A stretch of 64,000 nt of DNA from Dugong dugon. Its lineage: Eukaryota > Chordata > Mammalia > Sirenia > Dugongidae. The notes under the pieces were generated by a model. It was not told the origin of the DNA, searched no databases, and saw nothing but the letters and a program-made list of their open reading frames with translations. Below, in pieces: positions 1 to 10,461 of the stretch. The stretch is from the NCBI GenBank assembly GCA_030035585.1, contig CM057469.1:62141501-62205500 (forward strand), written 5' to 3'. The position numbers and the translations under genes were made by a program. Every line of letters begins with the position of its first letter. Position 1 is the first letter of the stretch.

Positions 1-249
1 ATTAAACAGAAAAAAAAAAAACTTTTATAGGGAGGAGTGAAAAGAGCTAGCAGGAACTCTGTGGAGGAGAGGGCATGGTTTGGTGGCGTGCACCTGCCAA
101 AATCAGAGTGCTTCAACAGGAAAAGTTTCTCTTTGTGATTGGCTGATTCTCAGAATGAACTATCAAGGGAGGGTGTTCTGCACATCAGTGATTTAATGCT
201 TTTTCACACATGGAGGTAAGCCAAATTTTAGGGGTCTTTGGAGAGGAGA

Positions 250-470
250 GGAGTGGAGTCCCTGGGTGGTGTAAATGATTAATGTACTTAGCTGCTAACT
301 GAAAGGCTGGAGGTTTGAGTCCACCCAGAGGTGCCTTGGAAGTATGGCCTGGTGATCAACTTGTGAAAAATCAGCCATTGATAACTCTATAGAGCACAGT
401 TCTACTGTGACACACATGTATTGCTGTGAGTCAGAGTTGACCCAATGCCAACTGGTTTTTGGTTGGAAAA
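250..470 (+). repeat. AfroSINE copy
   Basis: Afrotherian tRNA-derived SINE in sense orientation. It has a 'gagtccctgggtgg' head, 'agctgctaactgaaaggctggaggtttgag' style box B region (here diverged), the 'ctgtgacac' body and an 'actggtttttggttgg' tail. It is moderately diverged from the younger copies in this window. Confidence 0.85.
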
Positions 471-778
471 GAGAGAAGCTTGACTGAAGTTTGGTCAAGA
501 CAAAACAAGAGAATAAGAAATGGGCAATTGTGAACATGTAGGTAGTAGTCAGGGATTGCCTGATTTCCAGTGCCTGACCAAGGTTATTTTCATATATTTG
601 GTTCCATTTCCTCATTATTTATGACTGGAACTCTCTGTTTTTCTTGGTTATTCTTGCCTGATACTAATTTTATTACTACTCTTCAAACAATTATCTTTAC
701 CTTTGTTTATTTTCTCTACACTTTGCTGTTTGATTTCTGCTCATATATTTGTGTATATATATGTATTTTGGCTTTTCT
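471..778. other. AT-rich stretch without a recognised feature
   Basis: No gene, SCR exon or clear repeat is seen. Short open frames on either strand show no domain and look like chance. Confidence 0.5.
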
Positions 779-872
779 TTTTTAAAAAATAATATTTTAT
801 CATGTTTTCGATGAAAGTTTATGCTGTAAATTAAGATCCCATTTAACAATTTCTATAAAAATTGTTCCGTGA

Positions 873-1704
873 TTAGGGATCACGGCCTTGATGGGAGCAT
901 TTGCTGGATTAACGGTGGGTGTGGTTTACACCAATGCTAAAGCCCAGAATCTATCCAGTGTTGTCCAAGTAGTCAGTACCGATTCAGGACAAAGTCTGTT
1001 AGCCTCACAGAGATCTCTGGACTCATTGGCCAGTGTAGTCATGGGTCACTGAGTCACATTGGACTACCTCCTGGCTGAACAGGGAAGTACCTGCACAGTC
1101 ACAGACACTTCCTGCTGCGTGTACATTAATGTTTCTGGTGACATAGTACTCCGGGCTCAGAAAATCCTTAATCACGCTAAGTGGCTAAGGACAGCCCACA
1201 CACAAATGGGTAACAATATTTGGAATCAAAGGATATTTACCTTCCATAACCTGGTTCCTTCCCCTTTTAGGACCCTAAAGAACTACCCTTCTACCACTTT
1301 TATTTGGTCCCTGCTTGCTCAAAGCGCTGATTCAGTTTATGTCTTCTCAACTCCAGCAGTTCCTAGTCAAATTAATAATGATGCAAGAATTCCAGCCCAT
1401 TCCTGGGTCTGAGCCCAATAGCCCCAAGAAAACTTTAGACCAAATAGGGAGAGATTTCTACTCTGCTAGGCAGGCCATCAACCCAGTGTCAGCTTGAAAA
1501 AGTTACAGAAGAAGAGACCTCTGCCCCTACACGCTCATAAAGAATTATGAGTATGAAATCTTTCAGAGGGGAACGGGATAGGGAAGGGAAAAATGGACTG
1601 AGCCCCTAGGCAAAGAACCCTGAACTAAAAACATGTGCTTAACTAATGACACAAAACCTTGTATCTTGGAAGATGCAATAAAGAGAGAACAACCAAAAAA
1701 AAAA
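873..1704 (+). pseudogene. Retrocopied retroviral env (TM subunit) 3' end with poly(A) tail
   Basis: Between 885 and about 1310 frame 3 reads as the transmembrane subunit of a class I / type-D-like retroviral Env. A fusion-peptide-proximal Gly/Ala-rich stretch is followed by a heptad region and a CX6CC motif inside 'LDYLLAEQG...CC' (1059-1120). An in-frame TGA lies at 1050-1052. The cytoplasmic-tail-like segment (about 1315-1497) is in a different frame, so the membrane anchor region is frameshifted or partly deleted. About 200 bp of LTR-like 3' sequence follow, with AATAAA at 1677-1682 and a pure A tail from 1695. The copy is flanked by a near-perfect duplication 'aaaaattgttc(c/a)gtga' (857-872 and about 1705-1720). 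This is the structure of an L1-mobilised mRNA, not of a provirus. It is non-coding; the source ERV family is not known. Confidence 0.8.
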
Positions 1705-3058
1705 AAAAATTGTTCAGTGACATTAGTTAGATTTTTCACAATGTGTCAGCGTTCTCTTTAATTGCATTCTGCTTGTTTGTTTCCAGTCCTTCAGTTTCTC
1801 TGCCCCTTTATATTCTCATCTTTGCGTTAAAGTAATTGTTGACCTTTTGATCTCATATAGATGGTTTTTTAATAGAACATTGTTCTCACGGGTGAAATAG
1901 CCTTTATTTTTTGTGCCAATTTGTTATTTTGTTAAAAGATGACCTTAGGTGATAGTTTCAGTTAAAGGTTTAAAGAATATCTCAGGGCCATAGTCTCAGG
2001 GAGTCCTTTAGTCTCAACTAATCCAGTAAATCTGGACTTTGTAAGAATTTGATTTCTGTTCTGCATTTTTCTCCTGTCCTGTCAGCGTCCATCTGTTGTG
2101 GTCTTGTTCAGAATAGTCAGTAGTGGTAACCAGACATAATCTAGTTCTTCTGATCTCAGGGTACATGAGGCTGTGACTTTTGTAGCCTTTTAGTCCTGAA
2201 GACTAGCTGCTTCTCTGAGATTTTGTATTCCTTCTTTCTTTTGCCCTTGATGAGCAGAGACCAATAGTAGTATCTCAGATGACTTCTCACAGGCTTTTTA
2301 GACTCAGATGCTACTCACCTCACTAGGATGCAGAACATGAGCTTTGTGAACTACATTATGCCAATTGAGTGACTTATCCCACGAGACTAAGGGTCTAAGC
2401 CTTCAAACCCAGAGAACCAATCTTACAAGATGTTTGGTTATGTCTGAGAAGTATCTGTAACTGTGTCCTCTTTGAGTATATATGCATGCATACACATATC
2501 TGTACCTACACAGACATATAGATACTTCTATCTGTGCACATATACATACACACCTGCCCTTACCTGTACACATATACACCTATACACATACATACTTGAC
2601 CATACACTCATTTTTGTTTATTGTTGGTGTTGTTGCAAAATTATATGTCTCATATTCTTTAGCACAAACATCCTTTTCTTTTGTGCACTTCTTGGTGGCA
2701 TCATTACTTCAGTCAGAGGGTGCTCATTACAACCACATTCTGTGCTACTTTTCCCATCACCGAAAATACTAGTATCTATGATATAGAGATTGATTTGCAC
2801 TCCTCCCCCACCCCAACTCTGGTAACCACCAATGAACATTGGTCTCTGTATATGAATCTATTCTGGTCTTCTTACAAAAGTGGCATCATACAATATTTGT
2901 CCTTATGTGATTGACTTATTTCACTGAGCATTATGTCCTCCAGATCCGTCCATGTTATTATATGTTTTGTGGACTCCTCATTGTTTTTTATGGCTGCATA
3001 ATATTCCATTGTGTATATGTACCACATTTTGCTTATCTATTCATTCATTGAAAGCCAC

Positions 3059-3555
3059 TTAGTTATCTAGTGCAGCTGTAAGAGAAATACTACAAGTGGA
3101 TGGCTTTAACAAACAAGTTTATTCTCTCACAGTCTAGTAGGCTAGAAGTCCGAATTCAGAGTGCTAGCTCTAGGGGAAGGCTTTCTCTCTCTGTCAGCTC
3201 TGGAGGAAGATCTTGGTCTCTAAGTTTCTCTGTGCAGAAACTTGGGTGCAAAGAACACACGCTGCTCCTGGCACTGCTTTCTTGGTGGTATGAAGTCCCT
3301 CTGTCTATCTACTCGCTTCTCCCTTTTATTTCTCAAAGAGATTGACTTAAGACACAGCATAATCTTATATCTTGAGTCCTGCGTCACTAACATAATGACC
3401 ACTAAACTTGTCTCGTTAATATCATAGAGGTAGGATTAACAACACATGGGAAATCACATTCAGATAACAAAATGCTCAACAATCACACAATACTGAGAAT
3501 CATGGTCTAGCCAAGCTGACACACATTTTTGGCGGACATAATTCAATCCATGACA
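3059..3555 (-). mobile_element. Solo MaLR-type LTR, antisense
   Basis: It reads from 'ttagttatctagtgc' to 'caatccatgaca', the reverse complement of the MaLR-like LTR seen intact at 23375-23878. The flanks 'gccac' (3054-3058) and 'ggcac' (3556-3560) are an imperfect 5-bp target duplication, as expected for ERVL/MaLR elements. It sits inside the old antisense L1 and is therefore younger than it. Confidence 0.85.
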
Positions 3556-3655
3556 GGCACTTGGGCTGTTTCCAGTTTTTTGCTATTGTGAATAATGCTT
3601 CAGTGAACCTAGATGTGCATATGTCTGCTTGTGTCTCTTTTATTAAGTGTTTTAA

Positions 3656-4360
3656 TTACCAAATAGGAATACAGCCTGATCTGATCTAATAGTCAAAGTA
3701 TTAGAGATTAGGAAATCTAAAGCTTATTTTACTCTCCTTCTGGATTCTAGTCACTACAAATATATACAAGGATCACTGTGTAAATGGAGTTTAGAATAGC
3801 AGCTTGGTTAACGAACAGACACTTATCCAGTAACCAGCCAACTGCAGGAATCTCTGGCAAAAGCTGAAGTAGAGAACATGATGGAGATATATCTCCTGCT
3901 TCCCTGCCAAAGGGGATTTGTTGTGGTCTCAGTCTTACAGAAAGAGGCAGAATAAGAAGTAAGGGAGAGCTCTGTGCATTCTTGCTCATTCATAAAGCAA
4001 ACGGTAAAAAGTAGACTGTAGATCTTGTTTTCACGTTTGAGCTAGTAACCCCAATCTCTGTTTATCATGGAAATAAAAGAATAAAAGACCAATTGGAAGT
4101 CTTTCCTAGTCCCACAGTGAGAAGTGGAGAGAGAGAAGCTAGAGAGAAGCAAAGTGATCACTCAAACAATCCTGTTTCTAAAAGAGAATGGAAGACTTTT
4201 CATCTGTAGAAGTGAGGGGAAGGGATAAATGCTTCATTTAGAGATGCTCTAGAGTACATCTACATCAGAATCAACTGAGGTGTTTGTTAACTGAGATTCA
4301 TGGCTACTAAAGGAGACCTATTTTATCAGCATCTCTGAAGGTGAGGGGTTAAACCCACTA
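3656..4360. other. Non-repeat stretch, nothing recognised
   Basis: Mixed-composition sequence. An antisense open frame at 3747-3989 (80 codons) shows no SCR cysteine pattern or other domain and is not called. Confidence 0.4.
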
Positions 4361-4545
4361 CCTTTGAGGTGATTCCAACTCATAGTGATCCTTTAGGACA
4401 GAGTAGAACTGCCCCATGGGGTCTCCAAGGCGGTAATCTTTACAGAAACAGACTGCCACATATTTCTCCAATGTAATGGCTGGTGACTTTGAACCACTGA
4501 CTTGTCAATGAGCAGCCAAGCGCTTAACCACTGTGCCACCATGGC
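4361..4545 (-). repeat. AfroSINE copy, antisense
   Basis: Antisense AfroSINE from 'gattccaactcatagtgatcc' like tail sequence to the 'accactgtgccaccatgg' head. It includes the conserved 'aggacagagtagaactgcccca' like body. Confidence 0.85.
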
Positions 4546-5127
4546 TTCTTGGAGGTGAGAGGATAATACCTAAGATTTACATTTTAGCACCCCGATGCTA
4601 AATAACAAGCACGGCAGTCGCTTTATTGTAAAATTAAGTTTGAATGCTGTAACTTTAGGGAAGTTGGAAAATATTAACTAAAATCAAAAGAAGTACTCAA
4701 ATTATTTTGAACGTTGTTGGAGAGGATAAAAAAATCACGGATTATTTCTCTATTGAAGTTAATGTAATAATAAAAGTTGATTTTACACATTTTAGCGATA
4801 CACTGTTATGTTACTCTGGGGCACAAATGGTAATTTGCCTATGATTATCCTGAATTTTATATTTTGAATTTACTTTGGAGGCACTTGATTCTTACTATAA
4901 TACTACACACAGACATTCAAATTAGTAAATTTTTTTGTCCGCTTCTGTAGAAAACAGAAGGTAAACATACTATTTTTTTGTTGTTACTTAGTTTTATGTC
5001 TCGTAAACAGGTATATCAAATGCTTCTAAAAGAAACAAGTAATTTGCTCCAATCTCATCCTGCTTGTGAACACACGTGTGTATATATGCGTGCGTGTGTG
5101 TGTGTGTGTGTGTATGTTGTGCTGTAA
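4546..5127. other. AT-rich stretch with a TG microsatellite
   Basis: No gene is seen. A (TG)n-type simple repeat lies at about 5084-5115. The rest is AT-rich and unassigned. Confidence 0.5.
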
Positions 5128-5740
5128 TTGTTACATGCTGTCGAGTTGGTTCTGACTCATAGTGACCCAGTGTACAACAGAACGAAACACTGCCTAGTCC
5201 TTTGCTGTCCTCACAATCGTTCTTATGCTTGAGTCCATTGTTGCAGCCACTGTGTCAGTCCATCTCGTTGAGGTTCTTCCTCTTTTTAACTGACCCTCTA
5301 CTTTACCAAGCATGATGTCCTTCTACAGGGACTGGTACCTCCTGATAACACGTCCACAGTACGTGAGACATAGTCTCGCCATCTTTGATTCTAAGGAGCA
5401 TTCTGGTTATATTTTTTCGAAGACAGATTTATTCATTCTTTTGGCAGTCCATGGTATATTCAATATTCTCCGCCAACACCACAATTCAAAGGCGTCAGTT
5501 CTTCTTCAGTCTTCCTTATTCATCACCCTCCTTTCGCATGCATATGAGATGACTGAAAACATCATGGCTTGGGTCAGGTGCACCTTAGTCTTCAAGGTGA
5601 CATCTTCGCTTTTTATCCCTTGAAGGAGATCTTTTGCAGGAGATTTGCCCAACGGAACGCGTCTTTTGATGTCTTGATTGCTGCTTCCATGAGTGTTGAT
5701 TATGGATCCAAGTAAAATGAAATCCTTGACAACTATAAGG
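5128..5740 (-). mobile_element. RTE-clade LINE 3' end, antisense
   Basis: The complement encodes the C-terminal part of an RTE (BovB-like) reverse transcriptase polyprotein. Recognisable blocks are a 'KTKVHLTQAMMFSV' segment (in the 5506-5808 frame), an 'AFELWCWRRILNIPWTAKR' block around 5420-5500 and a 'GHVIRR' block further on. Stops and frameshifts interrupt it. Its 3' terminus (5128-5165 on the + strand) reads 'tgctgtcgagttggttctg', nearly identical to the AfroSINE tail, consistent with the SINE using this LINE's machinery. Confidence 0.75.
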
Positions 5741-5761
5741 ATGTATGTGTATGTATATATT

Positions 5762-5965
5762 ATAGGAGACCTGGTGGTGCAATGCTTAAGCTCTTGGCTG
5801 CTAACCAAAAGGTCAGCGGTTCAAACCCACCAGTCACTCCACTAGAGAAAAGGATGTTCTCTTGTAAATATTATAGCCTAGGAAATCCTATGGGACAGTT
5901 CTGCTCTGTCCTATAGGTTGATATGAGTGGGAATCAACTCGACGGTACACAATAACAACAACAAT
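5762..5965 (+). repeat. AfroSINE copy
   Basis: Sense AfroSINE with head 'gagacctggtggtgcaatgc', box B-like 'ggtcagcggttcaaaccca', and a tail 'aatcaactcgacggtacaca' followed by an AAC-rich run. It lies between the RTE fragment and the SCR3-like exon. Confidence 0.9.
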
Positions 5966-6040
5966 ACGCACACACACAGAGGCACGTATGTTTTTCATGT
6001 AAAGTTTTCAAATTAGAAAAAGTTGTATTCAGTTTTTCAG

Positions 6041-6160
6041 TTGTTAAGTGTTTACCAGTAACAGAACCAGAGAATGGGAGAGTTATCTGTGGTGCATTGG
6101 AAGCAGACCAGGAATATTCTTTTGGACCAGTGGTATACTTTGAGTGTAATTCACACTTCA
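6041..6160 (+). pseudogene. CFH SCR3-like exon, 3' part missing
   Basis: A polypyrimidine acceptor ending 'gtttttcag' at 6040 opens in phase 1 and reads [13 protein letters not shown] without stops. About 40 residues align with the third SCR of complement factor H: first Cys at 6049-6051, the 'LPVT.PENG' block, and the second Cys in 'FECNS' near 6144. After about 6160 the homology ends. The expected third and fourth cysteines and the Trp of the SCR fold are absent and no donor site follows, so this is a truncated relic. It marks the 5' portion of the CFH-type gene copy whose last exons are at 27.5-28.7 kb, unless it belongs to a separate paralogue. Factor H SCRs bind C3b and host glycans in plasma; this piece cannot fold as an SCR. 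Confidence 0.65.
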
Positions 6161-6254
6161 CTTATTTTTTATTTGATCATTTGAATATTTTTAGCTTTTC
6201 TTACGAAAATATGCATTTTCAACACATTGTCCATTATAAAGAATGTAAATAATA

Positions 6255-6490
6255 ACTGACTTATCGAGCAGGTACTATTTCCCTGTAATTGATGTAAGTT
6301 TTTACATATGCCGTCTCATTTTACCTTCTAAACAATTCTTTGATTTATGTACTCTTATCTTCTCTCTTTTATATTGGAAGAAACTGAGGTCCAAAGAAGT
6401 TAAATCACTTCCCTAGCTTACTATGACATAAATGGTAGAATTAAGATTCAAACCTAGATTATCTGACACCAAAGTCCATGCTCTAGAACA
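6255..6490 (+). repeat. MIR SINE
   Basis: The ancient mammalian-wide repeat core is recognisable: 'gaaactgaggtccaaagaag', 'ttaaatcacttcccta', 'attcaaacctag' and 'caaagtccatgctct'. It is strongly diverged, as expected for its age. Confidence 0.8.
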
Positions 6491-8106
6491 TAAATTTAGT
6501 GTTCTTGGCTCTTATAGGCTGAAATAGAATGCTAAACATTTCTGCTTCAAGATGCATTATTATAATATTGGTCTCCAGAATAATTTTTTTTAATTTTAAG
6601 AAGAAATGATTTGTTTATTTCTACTGATACATTTTGATGGCATTCTGTTTTTTAATAACACTTCTAGAGAAGTGAGTCAGTTTTATGGTTGCTGTATTTT
6701 CACTTTGAGTTTAATATAAACATTGGATGAATGAAATTTAATCCAGTAAATTAATCTTTGCAGTTTAAAAAATAATTCTGTAGTAAATTGTAAGCTAAGA
6801 TTTCTTTAGTTGTAATACTTCTGACATGTGACCAATCTGATGATTTTGACTTTTGCAATGAAACCTTATGTTCCATTTGTTTGACTTAGTACTATACTTC
6901 ATTTTACCAATATTTTGGCAGAAATTTCTGCAATTTTTATTTTTAACATCATCCAAAATTTCCAAATTCTTTAGGCATACATAGCCTATTCTACCCCACA
7001 GTGAGATCCATGCGGAAGTATTTCTCTTCTTTGAAACCCTTTCTAACAAAACTAGCTCTTAGAGTCAATGATGGTTAACTAATACTGATAGTCAGCCTAG
7101 CAAATACTGCATACTCTAGAGGCTCATGGAAGGGGTTTGCATTTGTGCAACTAGTTTTCTGTGGCTAGTAGAAGCTTCCTGGAATTGCAGATGCTCAAGA
7201 AAATTCTTAAATGAAAATGAGCATAATTCAGAAGTTGAGGATGGGCTAATTATGCTACGGGGAGGAAGATGCAAATGCATTGAGGCTTATGCTTCTACTT
7301 CATTGTTCCCAGGGGCCCTTCTGTAGGAGGCAAGTAAGGAGAAATCAGTGATAGATTGTAGACAGGCCAGTGCAAGGTTCTGATGTGCTGTATACACAAC
7401 ACTGAAGAATTTGGCTCTTATTCAGCCTGATTTGGGGATCAGTGAATGAGGGTAAGTGGAGTGACAGTGACCAGATGGAAGACCATTAAGTTATACACTA
7501 GGAAAATGTATTAGAAAGACTGGAGATTAAGGAAGGCATAATCCCGGGAAAAAATATTTGAGAGAAGATAGTATCAAAGATGATGGCCAAGTTTTTGACA
7601 GAAAAACTGGATGGATGGTGAAGCCACAAATGCAAAGAGTCAGTTACTTTTCAGAAACGTAGTAAGAAAGAGTTAATTTCATTGACAGAGTATTCAGACC
7701 ATAATTACTTTATAATTGTTAGCTAGAAAATATGTGGCTCTTGTCATTCACTTAGTGAAAAAGCTTATCAGAGTAAAGATACATTTTATTCATACATTCG
7801 AAAAGTATTACTGGCCACCATTTATTTACAGGACGAACTGATCCTCAAACCAAGTAAAACTAGCAAAATAATTAAAATTTTAATGTCCTTCAAAATGAAT
7901 CTTAAGAACAGTAGATAAATCATTCATGAAGCATTCAAGTCAAAACAGAACTTTTGTTTGGTTGTGTGATTTGTGTAATGAAACAAAAGTTGTGTTTTTA
8001 AATGACTGTGTCTTTCTCACAGCCCTTTAATTCATAGTTAAAATTTTGGAATTTATCTCTTCTACTTAGAAATGTCCTGCATTATTCACTTTGGTATTCT
8101 TTTTTT
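6491..8106. other. Intergenic or intronic stretch, no gene recognised
   Basis: AT-rich sequence without an SCR cysteine pattern on either strand. The stretch around 7330-7640 may be an ancient diverged repeat, but I cannot name it. Short open frames at 6795-7049 (-) and 7126-7326 (+) show no domain. Confidence 0.4.
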
Positions 8107-8309
8107 ATTGTCCATGTTCCCATGCTTATGAGGTGTTTGAAAATACCATGCTTGGGTCAGGTGCACCTTAGTCATCAAAGTGACATCTTTGATTTTTAGA
8201 ACTTTAAAGAGATTTTTGCCACAGATTTGCCCAATGCAAAATATCATTTGATTTCTTTCCTGCTGCTTCCATGGATATTAACTGTTGATTCAAGAAGAAT
8301 GAAATCCTT
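8107..8309 (-). mobile_element. RTE-clade LINE fragment, antisense, cut by L1
   Basis: It matches the 5585-5735 part of the RTE copy ('gcttgggtcaggtgcacctta', 'tttgcccaatg', 'tgctgcttccatg') and breaks off at 'gaaatcctt' where the L1 5' end begins. The RTE copy is therefore older than the L1. Confidence 0.7.
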
Positions 8310-8799
8310 CGGGGCAGAGCCAACATGGCGCTACAGACAGAAGCACCACGCTGTCCCTCCACAAGAAAGATCTGAAAAAGTAAGTAAAACAGGACAAACA
8401 TCAGTCCTGGAACCCGAAGCATCAAATGAAGGCATAAAGAACTCGACCAAGCACCAAATGGAAAAAGAAACTGACCGAGAACAGAGAAAGAGGAGAGCTA
8501 CAGAGTGGAGGCCCCCTATCAGCTAACAGGGTATGAATTCGCCATCTTGGACCCCTTAGCCACCAAGAATGGCGGACAAGGAGTACAGGAAGGCAGCTTC
8601 ACGGAGCTCTCTGCAGGAGAGATAGCAGCTGGTAACCAGTGATACATGCTTTCCCACCTCCCACCCTTCTTTTCCCTGTTTGGCGTCCACCACTTTCTGG
8701 TGGGATGTGGTGGCTTGGCCAGGTAAGAGCTCACTCCTTGCTGCTGGGATTTGCCAGCCCCCACTGGCCGGCTCCTTCAGTGCCATTTTTTTGTTGCCA

Positions 8800-9990
8800 T
8801 TGTTTCTTTTTTAAAGCTTCTTTTGGTTTCTTTTCTCTGTCTTATCTCCTTCCTTTCCTTTCTCTCAAACACCTGGCTCTGTGTGCCATCTCCATTCCTT
8901 CTTGACAGGCTGTGTCACTTCCTCTGTCAGCACTGCCCTACCAGTGGGATCCCTGGGTGCATTTTTTTTCTTTTTTGCTGTTTTTCGTTTCTCAGTTTCT
9001 TCTCTCTCTCTACCTTCCTTATTTTCCTTTCTCTGGAATACCTGGTGCTGTTTGCCATCTCTGCTTCTTCTTGACAGGCTGTGTCACTTCTCATGTCTGT
9101 ACCACCATGCCAGTATGCTCCCTGGGGCCATTTCTTTTTCTTTGTTTCTCGGTTTCTTGTCTCTCTCTACCTCCTTTCTTCTTTCTCCCGGACATCTGGC
9201 TCCATATGGCATCTCCACTCCTTCTTAACTTGCTGTGGAGCACTGCTGGGCTAGGGAGCCCTTTCCCGGGTTCATGCCACCAAACCACTGGGCTCCCTTG
9301 GGGCTTTTTTTTTTCTTAGTTTCTTGTCTCTCTCTAACATCCTTCCTTTCCTATCTCTTGAACACCTTATACCAGGTGCCAGTCTGCTGCTTCTTGATGG
9401 GCTGTGTAGTGCCGCGTGACTAGGGATCCCCTTCCCCGTCTGTGCCACCATGCTGGTGGGCTCCCTCAGGCATGCTATTTTTTTCTTTCTTCTTCTTTTC
9501 TTGGTTTCCTGTCTCTCTCTACCTTCCTTCTTTACCCTTGTCCTAAACATCTGGTGCTGTGTGCTGTCTCTTTTCCTCCTTGACGGGCTGAGTAGCCCCT
9601 CTCGGCTGGGGATCCACTTCCAGTGGGCTCCCTTGGGGCATTTTTTCTTCTTTTTTTCCCTGGGTTCTTGTCTCTTTCTATCTTCCTACCTTTCCTTCAT
9701 CCCAACCACCTGGCATCCTTTTTTTTTTTTTTTTCCCTAGTTTTCTTATCTCTCTCTACCTTCCCTCCTTTCCTTTCTTCTGACCATCTGGATGCATGTG
9801 CCTTTCTCTCTCTTTTTTAAAAAACCTAGTGTCTTATCTCTCCCTTCTTCCTTTCTTCTAGCCACCTCACTGCATGTGCCACATCTGTCCCTTCTTGATA
9901 GGCTGTGCCACATCACCCAGCTAGAAAGCCAAAGCACACAGGTTCCCCGGGTCTGTACCACTCCATCAGCAACAGCAGGCTCCCTCCGCA
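8800..9990 (+). repeat. Tandem CT-rich monomers in the L1-A 5' UTR
   Basis: About seven diverged units of 155-185 bp repeat in tandem. Each carries a pyrimidine-rich block ('gtctctctctacctt'), a 'ctggtgctgtgtgc' like segment and 'ttcttgacaggctgtgtcac'. The last segment recurs near 8901, 9070, 9224, 9393, 9579 and 9894. The pure pyrimidine runs give long but meaningless open frames on both strands. Position and structure suggest promoter monomers as in mouse L1; that function is inference. Confidence 0.7.
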
Positions 9991-10461
9991 CTTTTTTCTT
10001 TTGGCTTGTTTTTCTTTCCACTTTCTCTTTCCCACATCTATTTAGCTCCACACATCACATCCTCCCCCTTCTCTCCTGCATATCTGCACTGTGCAATTAG
10101 CATTATATCCCTGTGTGGGACAGAGTCTACCCAGAACCTGCCCTGCACTGACACATGGCGCCCCGCTGTTGGCCCCAGTAAGTGCTGTAAACGACCCAGC
10201 CCAACCCCTGCACCACTGCTGGACCTGTGCTGCTGCACCATAGCTGAGTCACTGGCCCTGCACATTAGACAAGGTGGTGAGAAGTATTGTGCCCACAGAT
10301 GAGCATACAACAAAGAAGGCCTAGTCCACCTGCTCCAAAATAACCAAGTAAAACAAAAAAGCAGGTACAAATTTACAATCAATAAATTAAGAAAATAATT
10401 ACTGAATGATCCGAAGACAGCAGACAGCAGGGAAACATTTTTAAAAAAAAAAAAACAAGAC

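Larger units (their letters stand above)
779..3655 (-). mobile_element. Old antisense LINE-1 3' portion, interrupted twice
   Basis: The segments 779-872, 1710-3058 and 3556-3655 read as one antisense L1: a T-rich start (A-tail complement), the 3' UTR ('gttcagtgacattag', 'atgccaattgag', 'aatattccattgtg') and the end of ORF2. It is more diverged than the L1s at 8-48 kb, so it is an older insertion. It was later hit by an env retrocopy (about 873-1704) and by an antisense MaLR LTR (3059-3555); the L1 text resumes after each. No reading frame survives. Confidence 0.8.

Noticed and set aside
1059-1412. Possibility of a functional (syncytin-like) env gene
   Set aside because: The surface subunit and fusion region are absent, an in-frame TGA precedes the frame, and the tail is out of frame. 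It cannot encode a working envelope.
3747-3989. 80-codon antisense frame
   Set aside because: No similarity recognised and no supporting context.
5084-5115. TG repeat as a possible Z-DNA or regulatory site
   Set aside because: Short ordinary microsatellite with no context.
7126-7326. 66-codon + frame with five cysteines, considered as an SCR exon
   Set aside because: Cysteine spacing and the Trp/Gly/Pro pattern do not fit an SCR, and there are no flanking splice sites of the right phase.
9700-9740. Tandem repeat arrays considered as CRISPR-like
   Set aside because: Units are diverged L1 5' UTR monomers without unique spacers, in a mammalian genome.
8639-9820. Many overlapping 60-135 codon open frames rich in Phe/Leu/Ser (or Lys/Arg on the other strand)
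   Set aside because: They are by-products of the pyrimidine-rich tandem 5' UTR of L1-A. There is no conserved domain, and several frames are open at once.
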